Notes: generated by a model not told the origin, from the letters alone. DNA of 43,651 nt from DASQFD01 sp035633255 (GCA_035633255.1 DASQFD010000130.1:1-43651), one strand, 5' to 3'; shown: positions 7,730 through 15,775, counted from the first letter of the stretch. A program made the numbers and translations.

Positions 7730-7837
7730 TCACGGCATACCGGCGTCCTGGGCGCGGAGGTAGGCGGTGACGGCGGCGACGGCCGGGCAACGGCATCCGG
7801 CGTAGCGTCGGAACGCGGAAAGGAGGTGTTCACACAT
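7730..7837 (-). CDS. Cys-bearing small protein (35 aa), novel
   Basis: Short minus-strand frame beginning MCEHLLSAFRRYAGCRCP and ending with a helix-like AVTAYLRAQD segment. Third codon positions are mostly G/C, a gagggggc ribosome site lies about 9 bases before the ATG, and an in-frame GTG exists at 7855. Cysteines 2, 15 and 17 and His4 could bind a metal. It begins 73 bases after the stop of the multicopper oxidase on the same strand, so it may be co-transcribed and serve copper handling; that function is inference. I recognise no family. Complication: the opposite strand carries a perfect anti-Shine-Dalgarno match before a 14-codon frame overlapping the same start region. Confidence 0.5.
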   Translation of the reverse strand: MCEHLLSAFRRYAGCRCPAVAAVTAYLRAQDAGMP

Positions 7838-7910
7838 GAAACAGAGCCCCCTCACGCTGGGGGACCCGGACCGACGGTGACGCCCGGCGCGGCGCACCGG
7901 CGGCGCGCCT

Positions 7911-10025
7911 TCACGCCCGGCGAACCTGCAGCGGGCGCATCATCTCGTTGTCCTCGTGCTCGAGGACGTGGCAGTGCCACACGAAGCGTCCCGGCTCGCC
8001 GAACCGCACCGCCAGCCGCGTCACCTCCTCCGGATACGCCACGACGGTGTCCTTCCACCCCTGCTCGCCCGGCTCCGGCGGGCGCGGTGGTCCGGACTGC
8101 TGGACGCGGCCGTCGTCCTCGTCCACCTCCAGCGGCCGCCGGTCGAGGATTCGGAACATCACCGTGTGCACGTGGATCGGGTGCGCGTCGGCGGTGAGGT
8201 TGTGGATCTCCCAGACCTCCGGCTGTCCCGCCACCGGGTCCTCGGTGACCTCGTCCATCCACCGCCGGGGCGTGGGACGCCCGTCGGGGCCGATGGTCCC
8301 GAGCAGCGCCGCCACCGGCGCCTCCTCGCCCTCCGCGCTCTCGGACATCCGCTCGAGCAGGGCGAGCCGGCGGACGCGCGCTCCACCGGTGCCCGGAGCG
8401 CCGAGCGCCGGCAGGACCAGGTGCCGTGGCGGCGTGGTCCGGTCGTGGCCCTGCCGGGGGACCACGCGCCAGGCCAGCACCTGCCCCGTCGTCCGCGGGT
8501 CGGCCACCTCGTCCTCGGGCACCTCGCCGCTGAACGGCCCGTCCGGCCCGACGTTGCGCAGCGCCCACCGCCCGAGCGGGACGTCGGCGAAGTCGACGAC
8601 GAGGTCCACCCGCTCGGCCGGCGCCAGCAGCAGCCGGTTGCCGCGACCTGCCGTGACGTCGACGGCCGCCGCGAGGAAGCCGCCCTCCGTGCCGACCTGC
8701 CACACCGACACCCCCGGCACCCCGCCGAAGTCGAGGTCGAGGGTGCGCGAGTTGCAGCCGTTGAGCACCCGGAAGCGGTAGCGCCGCTGCTCCACCTCGT
8801 GCACCGGCCACGCCCGTCCGTTGACCACCATGACGTCGCCGAAGAACTCCGGGTTCCAGATCGGTGGCACGTCCCCCTCGGGTAGGTACGGGCCGGTCAC
8901 CCCGTCGAAGTGGGCCCGGGTGTCGGGGTAGAAAAGGCTGCCGTCCTCGTGGAAGGCCCGGTCCGCGATGGCGAGGGACACCTCCCGGTATGCCGTGCGC
9001 GACGGGAACGGGTCCCCCTCGCGCGGCGCTGGGCCGGGGAGGACCGCCGGGCGTCCCGTCCGGGAGTCCAGGACGGCGTCGTCCCCGCCGGGGCCGCCCC
9101 GGACCAGCCAGAAGCCGGCCGGGCCGGCATACACGGTCGCCCTGGTCATGCCCAGGGTGTGGTCGTGGAACCAGTTGGTGCCCGCCCGCTGGTCGTTGGG
9201 GTAGTGGTAGGTGACGTGCCCGGGGCCCCACCCGACCCCGTGCTCCTCGTGGGCCCGTTCGGCGAAGCGGTCGAACCAGGTGCCGACGCGGGCGTGGCCG
9301 GGGGGCAGGTCACGGGCCTCGGGGAGGTACCACGCCTCGGGGTAGCCGTCGGACTCCTCCCCGACACCCACGGCTCCGTGCAGGTGCGTCACGACCGGCA
9401 CCGGCCCGCGGTAGGGGCCGGGGGTCTGCGCGAAGGTGGGACAGCCGTCCCGGCCGTCCTCGCCGCCCGGCGGGTTGGCCCAGTGCAGGGTCTGGTCCAC
9501 GGGCAGCAGGTGGGGGAGGAACCGCCCGTCGGCGTCGACGAGCTCGTTGACCCAGCGCACCCGGACCGGGCGCCCGGCGACGGTCTCGATGATGGCGCTG
9601 GGCGCGCCGTGCCCGACCCACTCGCGCCCGGGCCCGCGCTCGGCCCCCGGAGGTGGCGGGTCGAGCGGGCCGTACCCCCACACCGTCGTGGCCGGCATAC
9701 CGGGTGGCAGCACCTGGGCGGTGAGCTGGCGCACCGACACCTCGTAGAGGTCACCCTCCGCTCCGCCGGGGAGCCGCACCCGGCCGGTCCGGGGCATGAC
9801 GGGCGGCACCGCGAGGGGGGCGACGAACTTCGGCACCGAGCCGGCGTCCAGCCGGGCCGGCGCCTCGGCGTCCGCGGTGCCGGACGGCGCCTGCGGGGCC
9901 TCGACGGCATACGCTCGCCCGCCCACCGCCCCGAGGAGCCACAGACCGCTCCCGCCGCCGGCCGCCCGCACGACGGTCCGCCGGCTCACCCCGGCACCGT
10001 CCCCGAAGACCTGCTGCTCGCGCAT
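7911..10025 (-). CDS. Multicopper oxidase, CotA/bilirubin-oxidase-like, Tat-exported
   Basis: 704-aa three-cupredoxin oxidase. All four copper-ligand clusters are present in order: HLHG (about residue 210), WFHDH (about 283), HPIHVH (about 613) and HCHVLEHEDNEMM (about 682). The last contains the type 1 Cys and an axial Met spaced as in CotA (HCHILEHED..MM). The N-terminus has a twin-arginine-like signal (SRRTVVRA followed by a Gly/Leu/Ala hydrophobic run ending AYA), so export of the folded copper enzyme by Tat is likely. The ATG at 10025 is chosen for its gggagggggtgg ribosome site; the earlier in-frame start lacks one. Reaction: one-electron oxidation of phenols, bilirubin-like or metal substrates coupled to O2 reduction to water. 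The substrate here is unknown; Mn or Cu detoxification roles are possible. Confidence 0.92.
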   Translation of the reverse strand: MREQQVFGDGAGVSRRTVVRAAGGGSGLWLLGAVGGRAYAVEAPQAPSGTADAEAPARLDAGSVPKFVAPLAVPPVMPRTGRVRLPGGAEGDLYEVSVRQLTAQVLPPGMPATTVWGYGPLDPPPPGAERGPGREWVGHGAPSAIIETVAGRPVRVRWVNELVDADGRFLPHLLPVDQTLHWANPPGGEDGRDGCPTFAQTPGPYRGPVPVVTHLHGAVGVGEESDGYPEAWYLPEARDLPPGHARVGTWFDRFAERAHEEHGVGWGPGHVTYHYPNDQRAGTNWFHDHTLGMTRATVYAGPAGFWLVRGGPGGDDAVLDSRTGRPAVLPGPAPREGDPFPSRTAYREVSLAIADRAFHEDGSLFYPDTRAHFDGVTGPYLPEGDVPPIWNPEFFGDVMVVNGRAWPVHEVEQRRYRFRVLNGCNSRTLDLDFGGVPGVSVWQVGTEGGFLAAAVDVTAGRGNRLLLAPAERVDLVVDFADVPLGRWALRNVGPDGPFSGEVPEDEVADPRTTGQVLAWRVVPRQGHDRTTPPRHLVLPALGAPGTGGARVRRLALLERMSESAEGEEAPVAALLGTIGPDGRPTPRRWMDEVTEDPVAGQPEVWEIHNLTADAHPIHVHTVMFRILDRRPLEVDEDDGRVQQSGPPRPPEPGEQGWKDTVVAYPEEVTRLAVRFGEPGRFVWHCHVLEHEDNEMMRPLQVRRA

Positions 10026-10177
10026 GGCCACCACCCCCTCCCGTGGTCGGGTGCCGACCACGGTAGCCACGCGCCGGAGCAGGCGTCCGCCCTTCGGGCA
10101 GATCCGGCCGCGGTAGGTGACGCTCGTCGCCGACCTCGGCACCCTCGGCGGCGCGGGGGGCCGGACGGCGCCGCAGC

Positions 10178-11323
10178 TCAGAGAGCGCCGACCATCCGGT
10201 CCACGGCCTCCTCGATGACCTCCCGCGAGGCGGCGAGGTTCAGGCGCGCGAAGCCGCTCCCCGGCGCGCCGTAGCGCCGCCCCGGTGACAGCGCCACCCG
10301 CCCGCGCTGGAGGAGGACCCTCGCGGGGTCGTCCCCGAGGCCCAGCCCGCGGCAGTCCAGCCAGGCCAGGTAGGTCGCCTCACCGGGCCGGTACCGCACC
10401 GCGGGCAGCCGCTCCTCGAGCAGGGCGGCCAGCAGCCGCCGGTTATCGTCCAGCTCGTGCAGGAGCTGGGCCAGCCACTCCCGGCCGTCGTCCAGCGCGG
10501 CGGTGTGGGCGATCGCCGCGACGTGGCTGGCGCCGTGGCCGTGCACCTCGTGCAGCCGGCGCAGGTCGTCGACGGCGCCCGGCCCGGCAACGGCCACGGC
10601 GGCCTTGAGCCCGGCCAGGTTCCAGCCCTTCGACGGCGAGAACACCGCGAAGCCACGCTCCGCCCCGGGGACGGTCAGGTAGGGCGTGAAGGTCGCCTCC
10701 GCGTGCACCAGCGGCGCGTGGATCTCGTCCGAGACCACCCGCACCCCGTGCGCCTCGGCCAGGGCGGCGAGCGTCGCCAGCTCCTCGGGGGTGTGCACGG
10801 CCCCGGTCGGGTTCTGCGGGTTGCAGAGCAGGTATGCCGCCCGCCCGCCCGCCGCTGACACCTCGCGGAACGCCACCTCCAGCGACGTGGGGTCGAGCCG
10901 GCCCGAGGCGGTGAGCGGCGCCTGGACCACCCGGCGGCCGATCGCCTCGACGAAGCCGAAGAAGGAGTCGTAGCACGGCGGGGACACCACCACCGCCGCC
11001 CCCGGGTCGGTGACCAGGCGCAGCAGCTCGGACACCCCGATCATCACGTCCGCGACCACGCGGCACGCCCCGGGGTCGACCTCCCAGCCCCAGCTGTCCA
11101 CGGCATACCGGGTCGTGGCGGCGACGTAGGCGCCGCCGAGCTCGTAGCCGGTGTCCCCCCGGCGCATCGCGGCCTCCACGGCGGTGACCACGGGCGGGCA
11201 GGGGGCGGCGTCCATCTCGGCGACCCACAGCGGCAGGACGTCCGCCGGGTACAGCCGCCACTTCACGCTGGTGCGGTCGCGGCGCAGCTCGGCGGCGGAC
11301 GCGCCGAGGATCGGGGCAGCCAT
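10178..11323 (-). CDS. MalY/PatB-type PLP C-S lyase or aminotransferase
   Basis: 381-aa fold-type I PLP enzyme. The N-terminal VKWRLYPADVLPLWVAEMD is characteristic of the MalY/PatB cystathionine beta-lyase branch. CNPQNPTG is the substrate/PLP loop, SDEIHAPL carries the cofactor Asp, and SPSKGWNLAGLK contains the Schiff-base lysine (Lys232). The C-terminal domain has the expected carboxylate-binding Arg region (GSGFARLNLA). Probable reaction: cystathionine or cysteine beta-elimination to pyruvate, ammonia and a thiol; simple aminotransferase activity cannot be excluded. The transcript appears leaderless (-10 TAGGGT six bases before the ATG), divergent from the phosphatidyltransferase gene. 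Confidence 0.88.
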   Translation of the reverse strand: MAAPILGASAAELRRDRTSVKWRLYPADVLPLWVAEMDAAPCPPVVTAVEAAMRRGDTGYELGGAYVAATTRYAVDSWGWEVDPGACRVVADVMIGVSELLRLVTDPGAAVVVSPPCYDSFFGFVEAIGRRVVQAPLTASGRLDPTSLEVAFREVSAAGGRAAYLLCNPQNPTGAVHTPEELATLAALAEAHGVRVVSDEIHAPLVHAEATFTPYLTVPGAERGFAVFSPSKGWNLAGLKAAVAVAGPGAVDDLRRLHEVHGHGASHVAAIAHTAALDDGREWLAQLLHELDDNRRLLAALLEERLPAVRYRPGEATYLAWLDCRGLGLGDDPARVLLQRGRVALSPGRRYGAPGSGFARLNLAASREVIEEAVDRMVGAL

Positions 11324-11329
11324 GCCGGA

Positions 11330-11354
11330 ACCCTATGCGCGGGCCACCTAGGCT
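11330..11354. promoter_or_regulatory. Divergent leaderless -10 boxes
   Basis: Minus strand: TAGGGT (11335-11330), six bases, then the ATG of the lyase gene at 11323. Plus strand: TAGGCT (11349-11354), seven bases, then the ATG of the phosphatidyltransferase at 11362. Neither gene has a Shine-Dalgarno sequence in the remaining space, so both mRNAs probably start at the initiation codon. Confidence 0.6.
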
Positions 11355-11361
11355 GTCGGCC

Positions 11362-11952
11362 ATGGCGGGAGTCCAGGAGCGCGGAGCGTCGGACCGCGTT
11401 CTCACCCTCCCCAACGCCCTGTCGCTGCTGCGCCTGCTGGGCGTGCCGGTCTTCCTCTGGGCGATCCTGACCCGCCGCGACGGGCTGGCCCTGACGGTGC
11501 TCGCGCTCTCCGGCGTCACCGACTACCTCGACGGCAAGATCGCCCGGCACTACGGGCTCACCTCCCGCGTCGGCGAGCTGCTCGACCCGGTGGCCGATCG
11601 GCTCTACATCGTGACCACCCTGCTGGGGCTCGCCTGGCGCGAGATCATCCCGTGGTGGCTGGTCGCCGTGCTCTTCGCGCGGGAGGCGTTCATGGCCGGA
11701 GTGGTGCTGGTCGCCAAGCGGCACGGCTGGCTCGGCCTGCCGGTCCACTTCGTCGGCAAGGCGGCGACGTTCAACCTCCTCTACGCCTTCCCCCTCCTCC
11801 TGCTCGCCGACGGGGACGGCGCCGTGGCGCGGGCCGCCGAGCCGATCGGCTGGGGCTTCGCCTGGTGGGGGACCGTCCTGTACTGGGTGTCCGCCCTCCT
11901 GTATGCCGTCCAGCTCCGCCGGCTGCTCGCCGACGGACCGGTGCCCGCGTGA
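11362..11952 (+). CDS. CDP-alcohol phosphatidyltransferase (PgsA-type)
   Basis: 196-aa integral membrane enzyme with the complete CDP-alcohol phosphotransferase motif: D54, D57-G-x2-A-R62, x8, G71-x3-D75-x3-D79, the Mg-binding aspartates. About five or six membrane helices follow. It transfers a phosphatidyl group from CDP-diacylglycerol to a small alcohol (glycerol-3-phosphate, inositol phosphate or phosphatidylglycerol); the exact acceptor cannot be read. It occupies the position of pgsA2/Rv1822 in the conserved mycobacterial block. ATG 11362 is taken because of the leaderless -10; an upstream ATG at 11335 would lie before the transcript start. The stop overlaps the next GTG. Confidence 0.9.
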   Translation: MAGVQERGASDRVLTLPNALSLLRLLGVPVFLWAILTRRDGLALTVLALSGVTDYLDGKIARHYGLTSRVGELLDPVADRLYIVTTLLGLAWREIIPWWLVAVLFAREAFMAGVVLVAKRHGWLGLPVHFVGKAATFNLLYAFPLLLLADGDGAVARAAEPIGWGFAWWGTVLYWVSALLYAVQLRRLLADGPVPA

Positions 11953-12944
11953 CGTCGGGCGGGGGGCCGAGCGGCGGGGGGCCGACGGGCGGGGGGCCGA
12001 CGGGCGGGGGGCCTGGCCGGGACCGGCGTCCCGACGCCTCGATGAGCCTGATCACCACGCTGCTGGAACGACCGCTCGACCCGAGCTACGCCGCCGCCGC
12101 GGAGCGGCGCGAGGCGGCGGGGCTCCCGCGGGCGACGGGCCTGCGCGCTCCGTGGTTCGTCGCCGCGGCCGTGGTGCTCGGGCTTCTCCTCGGGGTGGCG
12201 GCGACGTCGCTGCGGGGCTCGGAGACCGCCAAGACCAGGGCCCGGGCCGAGCTCGTGGCGCAGATCGAGCAGCGACAGCAGCAGGTGGCCGAGCAGGCGC
12301 AGCAGGTCGTGGCGCTGCGTTCGGAGGTCACCGCGCTGGACACGCAGGCCCTCGCCACCGTGGACGCCGAGCGGGCTGCCCGGCTGACCTCGCTCTCGGT
12401 CACGGCGGGGGCGGGCGCCGTGCGGGGGCCCGGTTTCGTCGTGACCCTCGACGACGCGGTGGGGTCGGGCACGGACAGCCCCGACGGGGACCCGAGGACC
12501 TCCGGTGAGGCCCAGGACGGCCGGGTGATCGCCCGGGACGTGCAGATCGTGACCAACAGCGTCTGGGAGGCGGGCGCGGAGGCGGTCTCGGTCAACGGGC
12601 AGCGGCTCACGGCGACCTCCGCCATCCGTTTCGCCGGCGACGCCATCCTCGTGGACTACCGCCCCCTGGCCCGCCCCTACGTCGTGACCTCGATCGGTGA
12701 CCCCGGTGCCCTGCCGGCCGCCTTCGCCGGCGGCAGCGGTGGGGCCTACCTGGCCACCCTGAGGGACGAGTTCGGCATCCGGGTGGGGACCCGGACGGCG
12801 GCGGAGGTCACCGTGCCCGCGTCCGGGTCGCTGGCGACTCGCTACGCCCTGCCGTTGGATACTGAGGGGGACGCCACGGGTCCATCGCCCACCGCCACCC
12901 CGCCGACCCCCACCTCGGCATCGACCTCCGGAGGTTCCCCGTGA
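11949..12944 (+). CDS. DUF881 membrane-anchored protein, first copy
   Basis: 331 aa from the GTG that overlaps the previous stop. The first 25 residues are a Gly-rich repeat (SGGGP-TGGGP-TGGGP) encoded by a 15-bp tandem repeat; an internal ATG at 12042 (MSLITTLL) is the alternative start and may be the conserved N-terminus. One transmembrane helix (about 68-88), then a Gln/Ala-rich coiled coil (about 95-130), then the extracytoplasmic DUF881 domain (GPGFVVTLDDAVG, DGRVIARDVQIVTNSVWEAGAEAVSVNGQR, ITSIG-like). The C-terminus is Pro/Ser/Thr-rich. Equivalent to Rv1823. Function unknown; structure suggests an envelope-anchored oligomer. Confidence 0.85.
   Translation: MTSGGGPSGGGPTGGGPTGGGPGRDRRPDASMSLITTLLERPLDPSYAAAAERREAAGLPRATGLRAPWFVAAAVVLGLLLGVAATSLRGSETAKTRARAELVAQIEQRQQQVAEQAQQVVALRSEVTALDTQALATVDAERAARLTSLSVTAGAGAVRGPGFVVTLDDAVGSGTDSPDGDPRTSGEAQDGRVIARDVQIVTNSVWEAGAEAVSVNGQRLTATSAIRFAGDAILVDYRPLARPYVVTSIGDPGALPAAFAGGSGGAYLATLRDEFGIRVGTRTAAEVTVPASGSLATRYALPLDTEGDATGPSPTATPPTPTSASTSGGSP
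11954..12013 (+). repeat. 15-bp G-rich tandem repeat in a coding N-terminus
   Basis: Unit gacgggcggggggcc occurs about four times with small changes, directly after the translational-coupling point. It encodes repeated TGGGP. The run of six or seven Gs in each unit makes it prone to slippage, so copy number or frame may vary between isolates. Confidence 0.7.
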
Positions 12945-13273
12945 TCCCCGCCCTGGGCCTGCTGGTGGGCATCGTCGCGGGACTGCTGCTGCAGCCCGAG
13001 GTCCCGATCTGGCTCCAGCCCTACCTGCCGATCGCCGTCATCGCGGCGCTCGACGCGGTGTTCGGGGGGGTCCGCGCGGTCCTCGACGGCATCTTCAGCG
13101 ACAGGGTGTTCGTCATCTCCTTCCTCTCCAACGTCGTCGTCGCGGCGTTCATCGTCTTCCTCGGGGACAAGCTCGGCGTCGGCAGCCAGCTGTCCACCGG
13201 GGTCGTGGTCGTCCTCGGGATCCGGATCTTCTCCAACGTCGCCGCCATCCGCCGGCACCTCTTCCACGCATGA
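12941..13273 (+). CDS. sbp: DUF1290 small membrane protein (Sbp family)
   Basis: 110 aa, three to four transmembrane helices (residues 2-17, 28-45, 60-77, 85-100) with the family signature PYLPIAVIAALDAVFGGVRAVLDGIF and SNVVVAAFIVFLGDKLGV. Related to Bacillus Sbp and Rv1824. GTG start overlaps the preceding stop and its stop overlaps the next ATG, so the DUF881-DUF1290-DUF881 trio is translated as one coupled unit. Function unknown. Confidence 0.9.
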   Translation: MIPALGLLVGIVAGLLLQPEVPIWLQPYLPIAVIAALDAVFGGVRAVLDGIFSDRVFVISFLSNVVVAAFIVFLGDKLGVGSQLSTGVVVVLGIRIFSNVAAIRRHLFHA

Positions 13274-14073
13274 CCGGCAGCCAGGAGCCGCACGACCCAC
13301 CGCCCGACCGGCCGGTGCCTCCCGCCCCGCCGCCGCCCGGCCCCGACGGCTCGCCGTGGCGGCGCCTGCTCCGGGCCGGCCGCGTCCGTGCCACCAAGGC
13401 CAACGCCCTGGCCACCGTGCTGGCCGTCGCCCTCGGCTTCGGCATCGTGGTGCAGGTGCGGCAGACGTCGAGCCAGGGCCTGGAGACGCTGCGCGAGGAC
13501 GAGCTGGTGCGGGTGCTCGACACCGTGGACCAGGAAGGCGCCCGGCTCGGGACCGAGGTGCGTGACCTCGAGCTCTCCCGCGACCGGCTCAGCGCCGGCA
13601 CCGGTGACGAGGCGGCGCGGAAGGCGGCGCAGGAGCGCCTCGACTCACTCGGCATCCTGGCCGGCACGGTGCCCGCCACCGGGCCCGGCATCGTCCTGAC
13701 GATCCGCGACCCCAAGGGGGAGGTGACCGCCCCGCTGCTGCTGGACGCCCTGCAGGAGCTTCGTGACGCCGGAGCGGAGACGGTGCAGATCAACGACGTG
13801 CGGGTGGTGGCGAGCACCTACTTCACCGACGTCGACGGCGGCATCGAGATCTCCGGCCGGGCAGTGTCGTCGCCCTACGTCGTCACCGCCATCGGGGAGG
13901 GCACGACGCTGGCGTCGGCCATGGAGATCCCCGGTGGGGTGAGCGAGTCGGTGCGGCGGGTGGGCGGCGAGGTGGCCGTCGACATCGAGAAGAAGGTCGA
14001 GGTGACCGCGTTGCACACCGTTTCGCCGCCTCAGTACGCTCGGCCCGTACCGAACCCCAGCCCCTCGCCCTGA
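13270..14073 (+). CDS. DUF881 membrane-anchored protein, second copy
   Basis: 267 aa. Pro-rich cytoplasmic N-terminus (residues 1-28), one transmembrane helix (about 44-62), coiled coil (about 65-110, LREDELVRVLDTVDQEGARLGTEV), then a DUF881 domain (TGPGIVLTIRDPKG, LLDALQELRDAGAETVQINDVRVV, YVVTAIG). Counterpart of Rv1825. It shares domain order with the first DUF881 copy, so the pair are paralogues flanking the small DUF1290 membrane protein. The C-terminus ends in a short PNPSPSP tail. Role unknown; co-occurrence suggests a three-part envelope complex. Confidence 0.88.
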   Translation: MTGSQEPHDPPPDRPVPPAPPPPGPDGSPWRRLLRAGRVRATKANALATVLAVALGFGIVVQVRQTSSQGLETLREDELVRVLDTVDQEGARLGTEVRDLELSRDRLSAGTGDEAARKAAQERLDSLGILAGTVPATGPGIVLTIRDPKGEVTAPLLLDALQELRDAGAETVQINDVRVVASTYFTDVDGGIEISGRAVSSPYVVTAIGEGTTLASAMEIPGGVSESVRRVGGEVAVDIEKKVEVTALHTVSPPQYARPVPNPSPSP

Positions 14074-14099
14074 GGGCTGCCGCGCCGCGAAGGAGCACC

Positions 14100-14492
14100 A
14101 TGCCCGAGCCGCACTACCCCACCGACCTGCGGTACACCACGGACCACGAGTGGGTCAGGCCCGCTGGCGACGGGATCGTCCGGGTGGGCATCACGGCCTA
14201 CGCCTCGGACGCCCTCGGCGACGTGGTCTACGTCAGCCTGCCGCCGGTGGGCGAGGGGGTGTCGGCGGGGGACACGTGCGGCGAGGTGGAGTCCACCAAG
14301 TCGGTGAGCGACCTGTACGCCCCCCTCGAGGGTGAGGTGACGGCGGTCAACGAGGCCCTGGACGGCACTCCGGAGCTGGTCAACTCCGACCCGTACGGGG
14401 ACGGCTGGATGTACGAGATGCGACCCGCGGAGGGTGTCGACGTGGACTCCCTGCTGGACGCCGACGCCTATCGCGGCCAGCTCACGCCGTGA
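14100..14492 (+). CDS. gcvH: Glycine cleavage system H protein
   Basis: 130-aa lipoyl carrier. The lipoylation site is in ESTKSVSDLYAP (Lys67), within the hallmark N-terminal YTTDHEWV and C-terminal LVNSDPYGDGWMYE segments; length is normal. It carries the aminomethyl group from GcvP to GcvT and shuttles reducing equivalents to dihydrolipoamide dehydrogenase. Start ATG follows aaggag at 7 bases. It lies 26 bases after the second DUF881 gene, while gcvP is 3 kb downstream and gcvT is not in the window. Confidence 0.97.
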   Translation: MPEPHYPTDLRYTTDHEWVRPAGDGIVRVGITAYASDALGDVVYVSLPPVGEGVSAGDTCGEVESTKSVSDLYAPLEGEVTAVNEALDGTPELVNSDPYGDGWMYEMRPAEGVDVDSLLDADAYRGQLTP

Positions 14493-14554
14493 TCTAGGGT
14501 GGGGGCTCCGACGGGGCCGACAGGTCCGACGGGTCCGACGGGAGGCCGGTGGTG

Positions 14555-15058
14555 ATGAGCGGGAACGAGCGGGGTCCGGGCGGCCTGCCGGGGGGCGAGG
14601 CCGAAGAGGGAGGACCCGAGGCGACGCGGACCGGAGCCGCGCACGACCCCACGACCATGCGCATCCGCGCGCTCGAGGAGTTCGCGCCCGCCGAGCAGCC
14701 CACCGAGAGCGACCACGCCCTCACCCGCGCCGACCAGGCGACCGTCGAGGCGCTGCGTCCGGGCACGGCGCTGCTGGTCGTGCTGCGCGGTCCCAACACC
14801 GGGGCGCGCTTCCTCCTGGACGACGACCTCGTCACCTCTGGCCGGCACCCGGACAGCGACATCTTCCTCGACGACGTCACCGTCTCCCGCAAGCACGCGG
14901 GCTTCTCCCGGGAGGGCGGCCGCTTCGTCGTGCGCGACGTCGGCTCCCTCAACGGCACCTACGTCAACCGTGAGCGCATCGACTCGGCGACCCTGCAGAC
15001 CGGCGACGAGGTGCAGATCGGCAAGTTCCGCCTGGTCTTCTACGCCGGGAAGGGCTGA
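14555..15058 (+). CDS. garA: GarA/OdhI-type FHA regulator
   Basis: About 167 aa. The C-terminal FHA domain is intact (SGRHPDSDIFLDDVTVSRKHAGF ... DVGSLNGTYVNRE), with the Arg, Ser, His and Asn that bind phosphothreonine. In mycobacteria and corynebacteria this protein, switched by Pkn kinases, inhibits 2-oxoglutarate dehydrogenase and glutamate dehydrogenase. The canonical ETTS phosphorylation motif is not visible; DPTTMRIRAL (two adjacent threonines) sits where it is expected. Start: ggagg at 14541 suits ATG 14555, but in-frame GTG 14552 is also possible. Placed as in Rv1827, after gcvH and before the MerR gene. A 9-bp gacgggtcc-like repeat precedes it. Confidence 0.88.
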   Translation: MSGNERGPGGLPGGEAEEGGPEATRTGAAHDPTTMRIRALEEFAPAEQPTESDHALTRADQATVEALRPGTALLVVLRGPNTGARFLLDDDLVTSGRHPDSDIFLDDVTVSRKHAGFSREGGRFVVRDVGSLNGTYVNRERIDSATLQTGDEVQIGKFRLVFYAGKG

Positions 15059-15067
15059 CCGGCGCCG

Positions 15068-15775
15068 GTGTCGTCGGGGCGGGGTGCCGCACGACCCCTT
15101 CGGATCGGGGCGGTCGTCGATGCGCTGACCGAGGAGTTCCCCGAGGTCACCATCAGCAAGATCCGCTTCCTCGAGGGGGAGGGGCTGCTCACCCCGCAGC
15201 GGACGCCGTCGGGCTATCGGCTGTACTCCACGCAGGACGTGGAGCGGCTGCGCTACGTCCTGCGGGCCCAGCGGGACCACTTCTGGCCGCTCAAGGTCAT
15301 CAAGGACTCCCTCGACGCCCTGGACCGCGGCCTGCGCCCGGCCGCGGCGGAGGGCGACGGCCGCCCCCGACCGCCGGTCGCGGAGCCCGACCCGGACGTG
15401 CCGACGGCCGCCGAGCTCCGTCCTGTCCCCGCCGTCCGGCTCACCCCGGCCGAGGTGCGTGAGGCGAGCGGCCTCGACGCCGACGACCTGACCGCCCTCG
15501 AGGGGTTCGGCCTCGTGGGCCGAGACGCCGGGGGGCACTTCGGCGCGGACGACCTGCGGGTGGCGACGGCGGCCGCCGGCCTCGCGGCATACGGCATCCG
15601 GGCGCGGCACCTGCGGCCGTTCCGCACCGCCGCCGACCGGGAGGTGGGGCTGGTCGAGCAGGCCCTGGCCGGACGGCCCCCCGGGCGGGAGCGCGACGCG
15701 GCGGCGGCCGACCTCGCACGCATGTGCCTGGCACTGCATGCGGCTCTGGTCAGGGGCGGCCTCGGGCGCGGATGA
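15068..15775 (+). CDS. ftsR: MerR-family regulator, FtsR/Rv1828-like
   Basis: 235 aa with an N-terminal MerR winged helix (LRIGAVVDALTEEFPEVTISKIRFLEGEGLLTPQRTPSGYRLYSTQDVERLRYVLR), a Pro-rich linker (about 95-125) and a C-terminal helical domain containing an LTPAEVREASGL motif typical of this subfamily. In Corynebacterium glutamicum the orthologue activates ftsZ. The GTG start is nine bases after the garA stop, so the two are co-transcribed. No Cys pattern for metal or redox sensing is present. Confidence 0.85.
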   Translation: MSSGRGAARPLRIGAVVDALTEEFPEVTISKIRFLEGEGLLTPQRTPSGYRLYSTQDVERLRYVLRAQRDHFWPLKVIKDSLDALDRGLRPAAAEGDGRPRPPVAEPDPDVPTAAELRPVPAVRLTPAEVREASGLDADDLTALEGFGLVGRDAGGHFGADDLRVATAAAGLAAYGIRARHLRPFRTAADREVGLVEQALAGRPPGRERDAAAADLARMCLALHAALVRGGLGRG

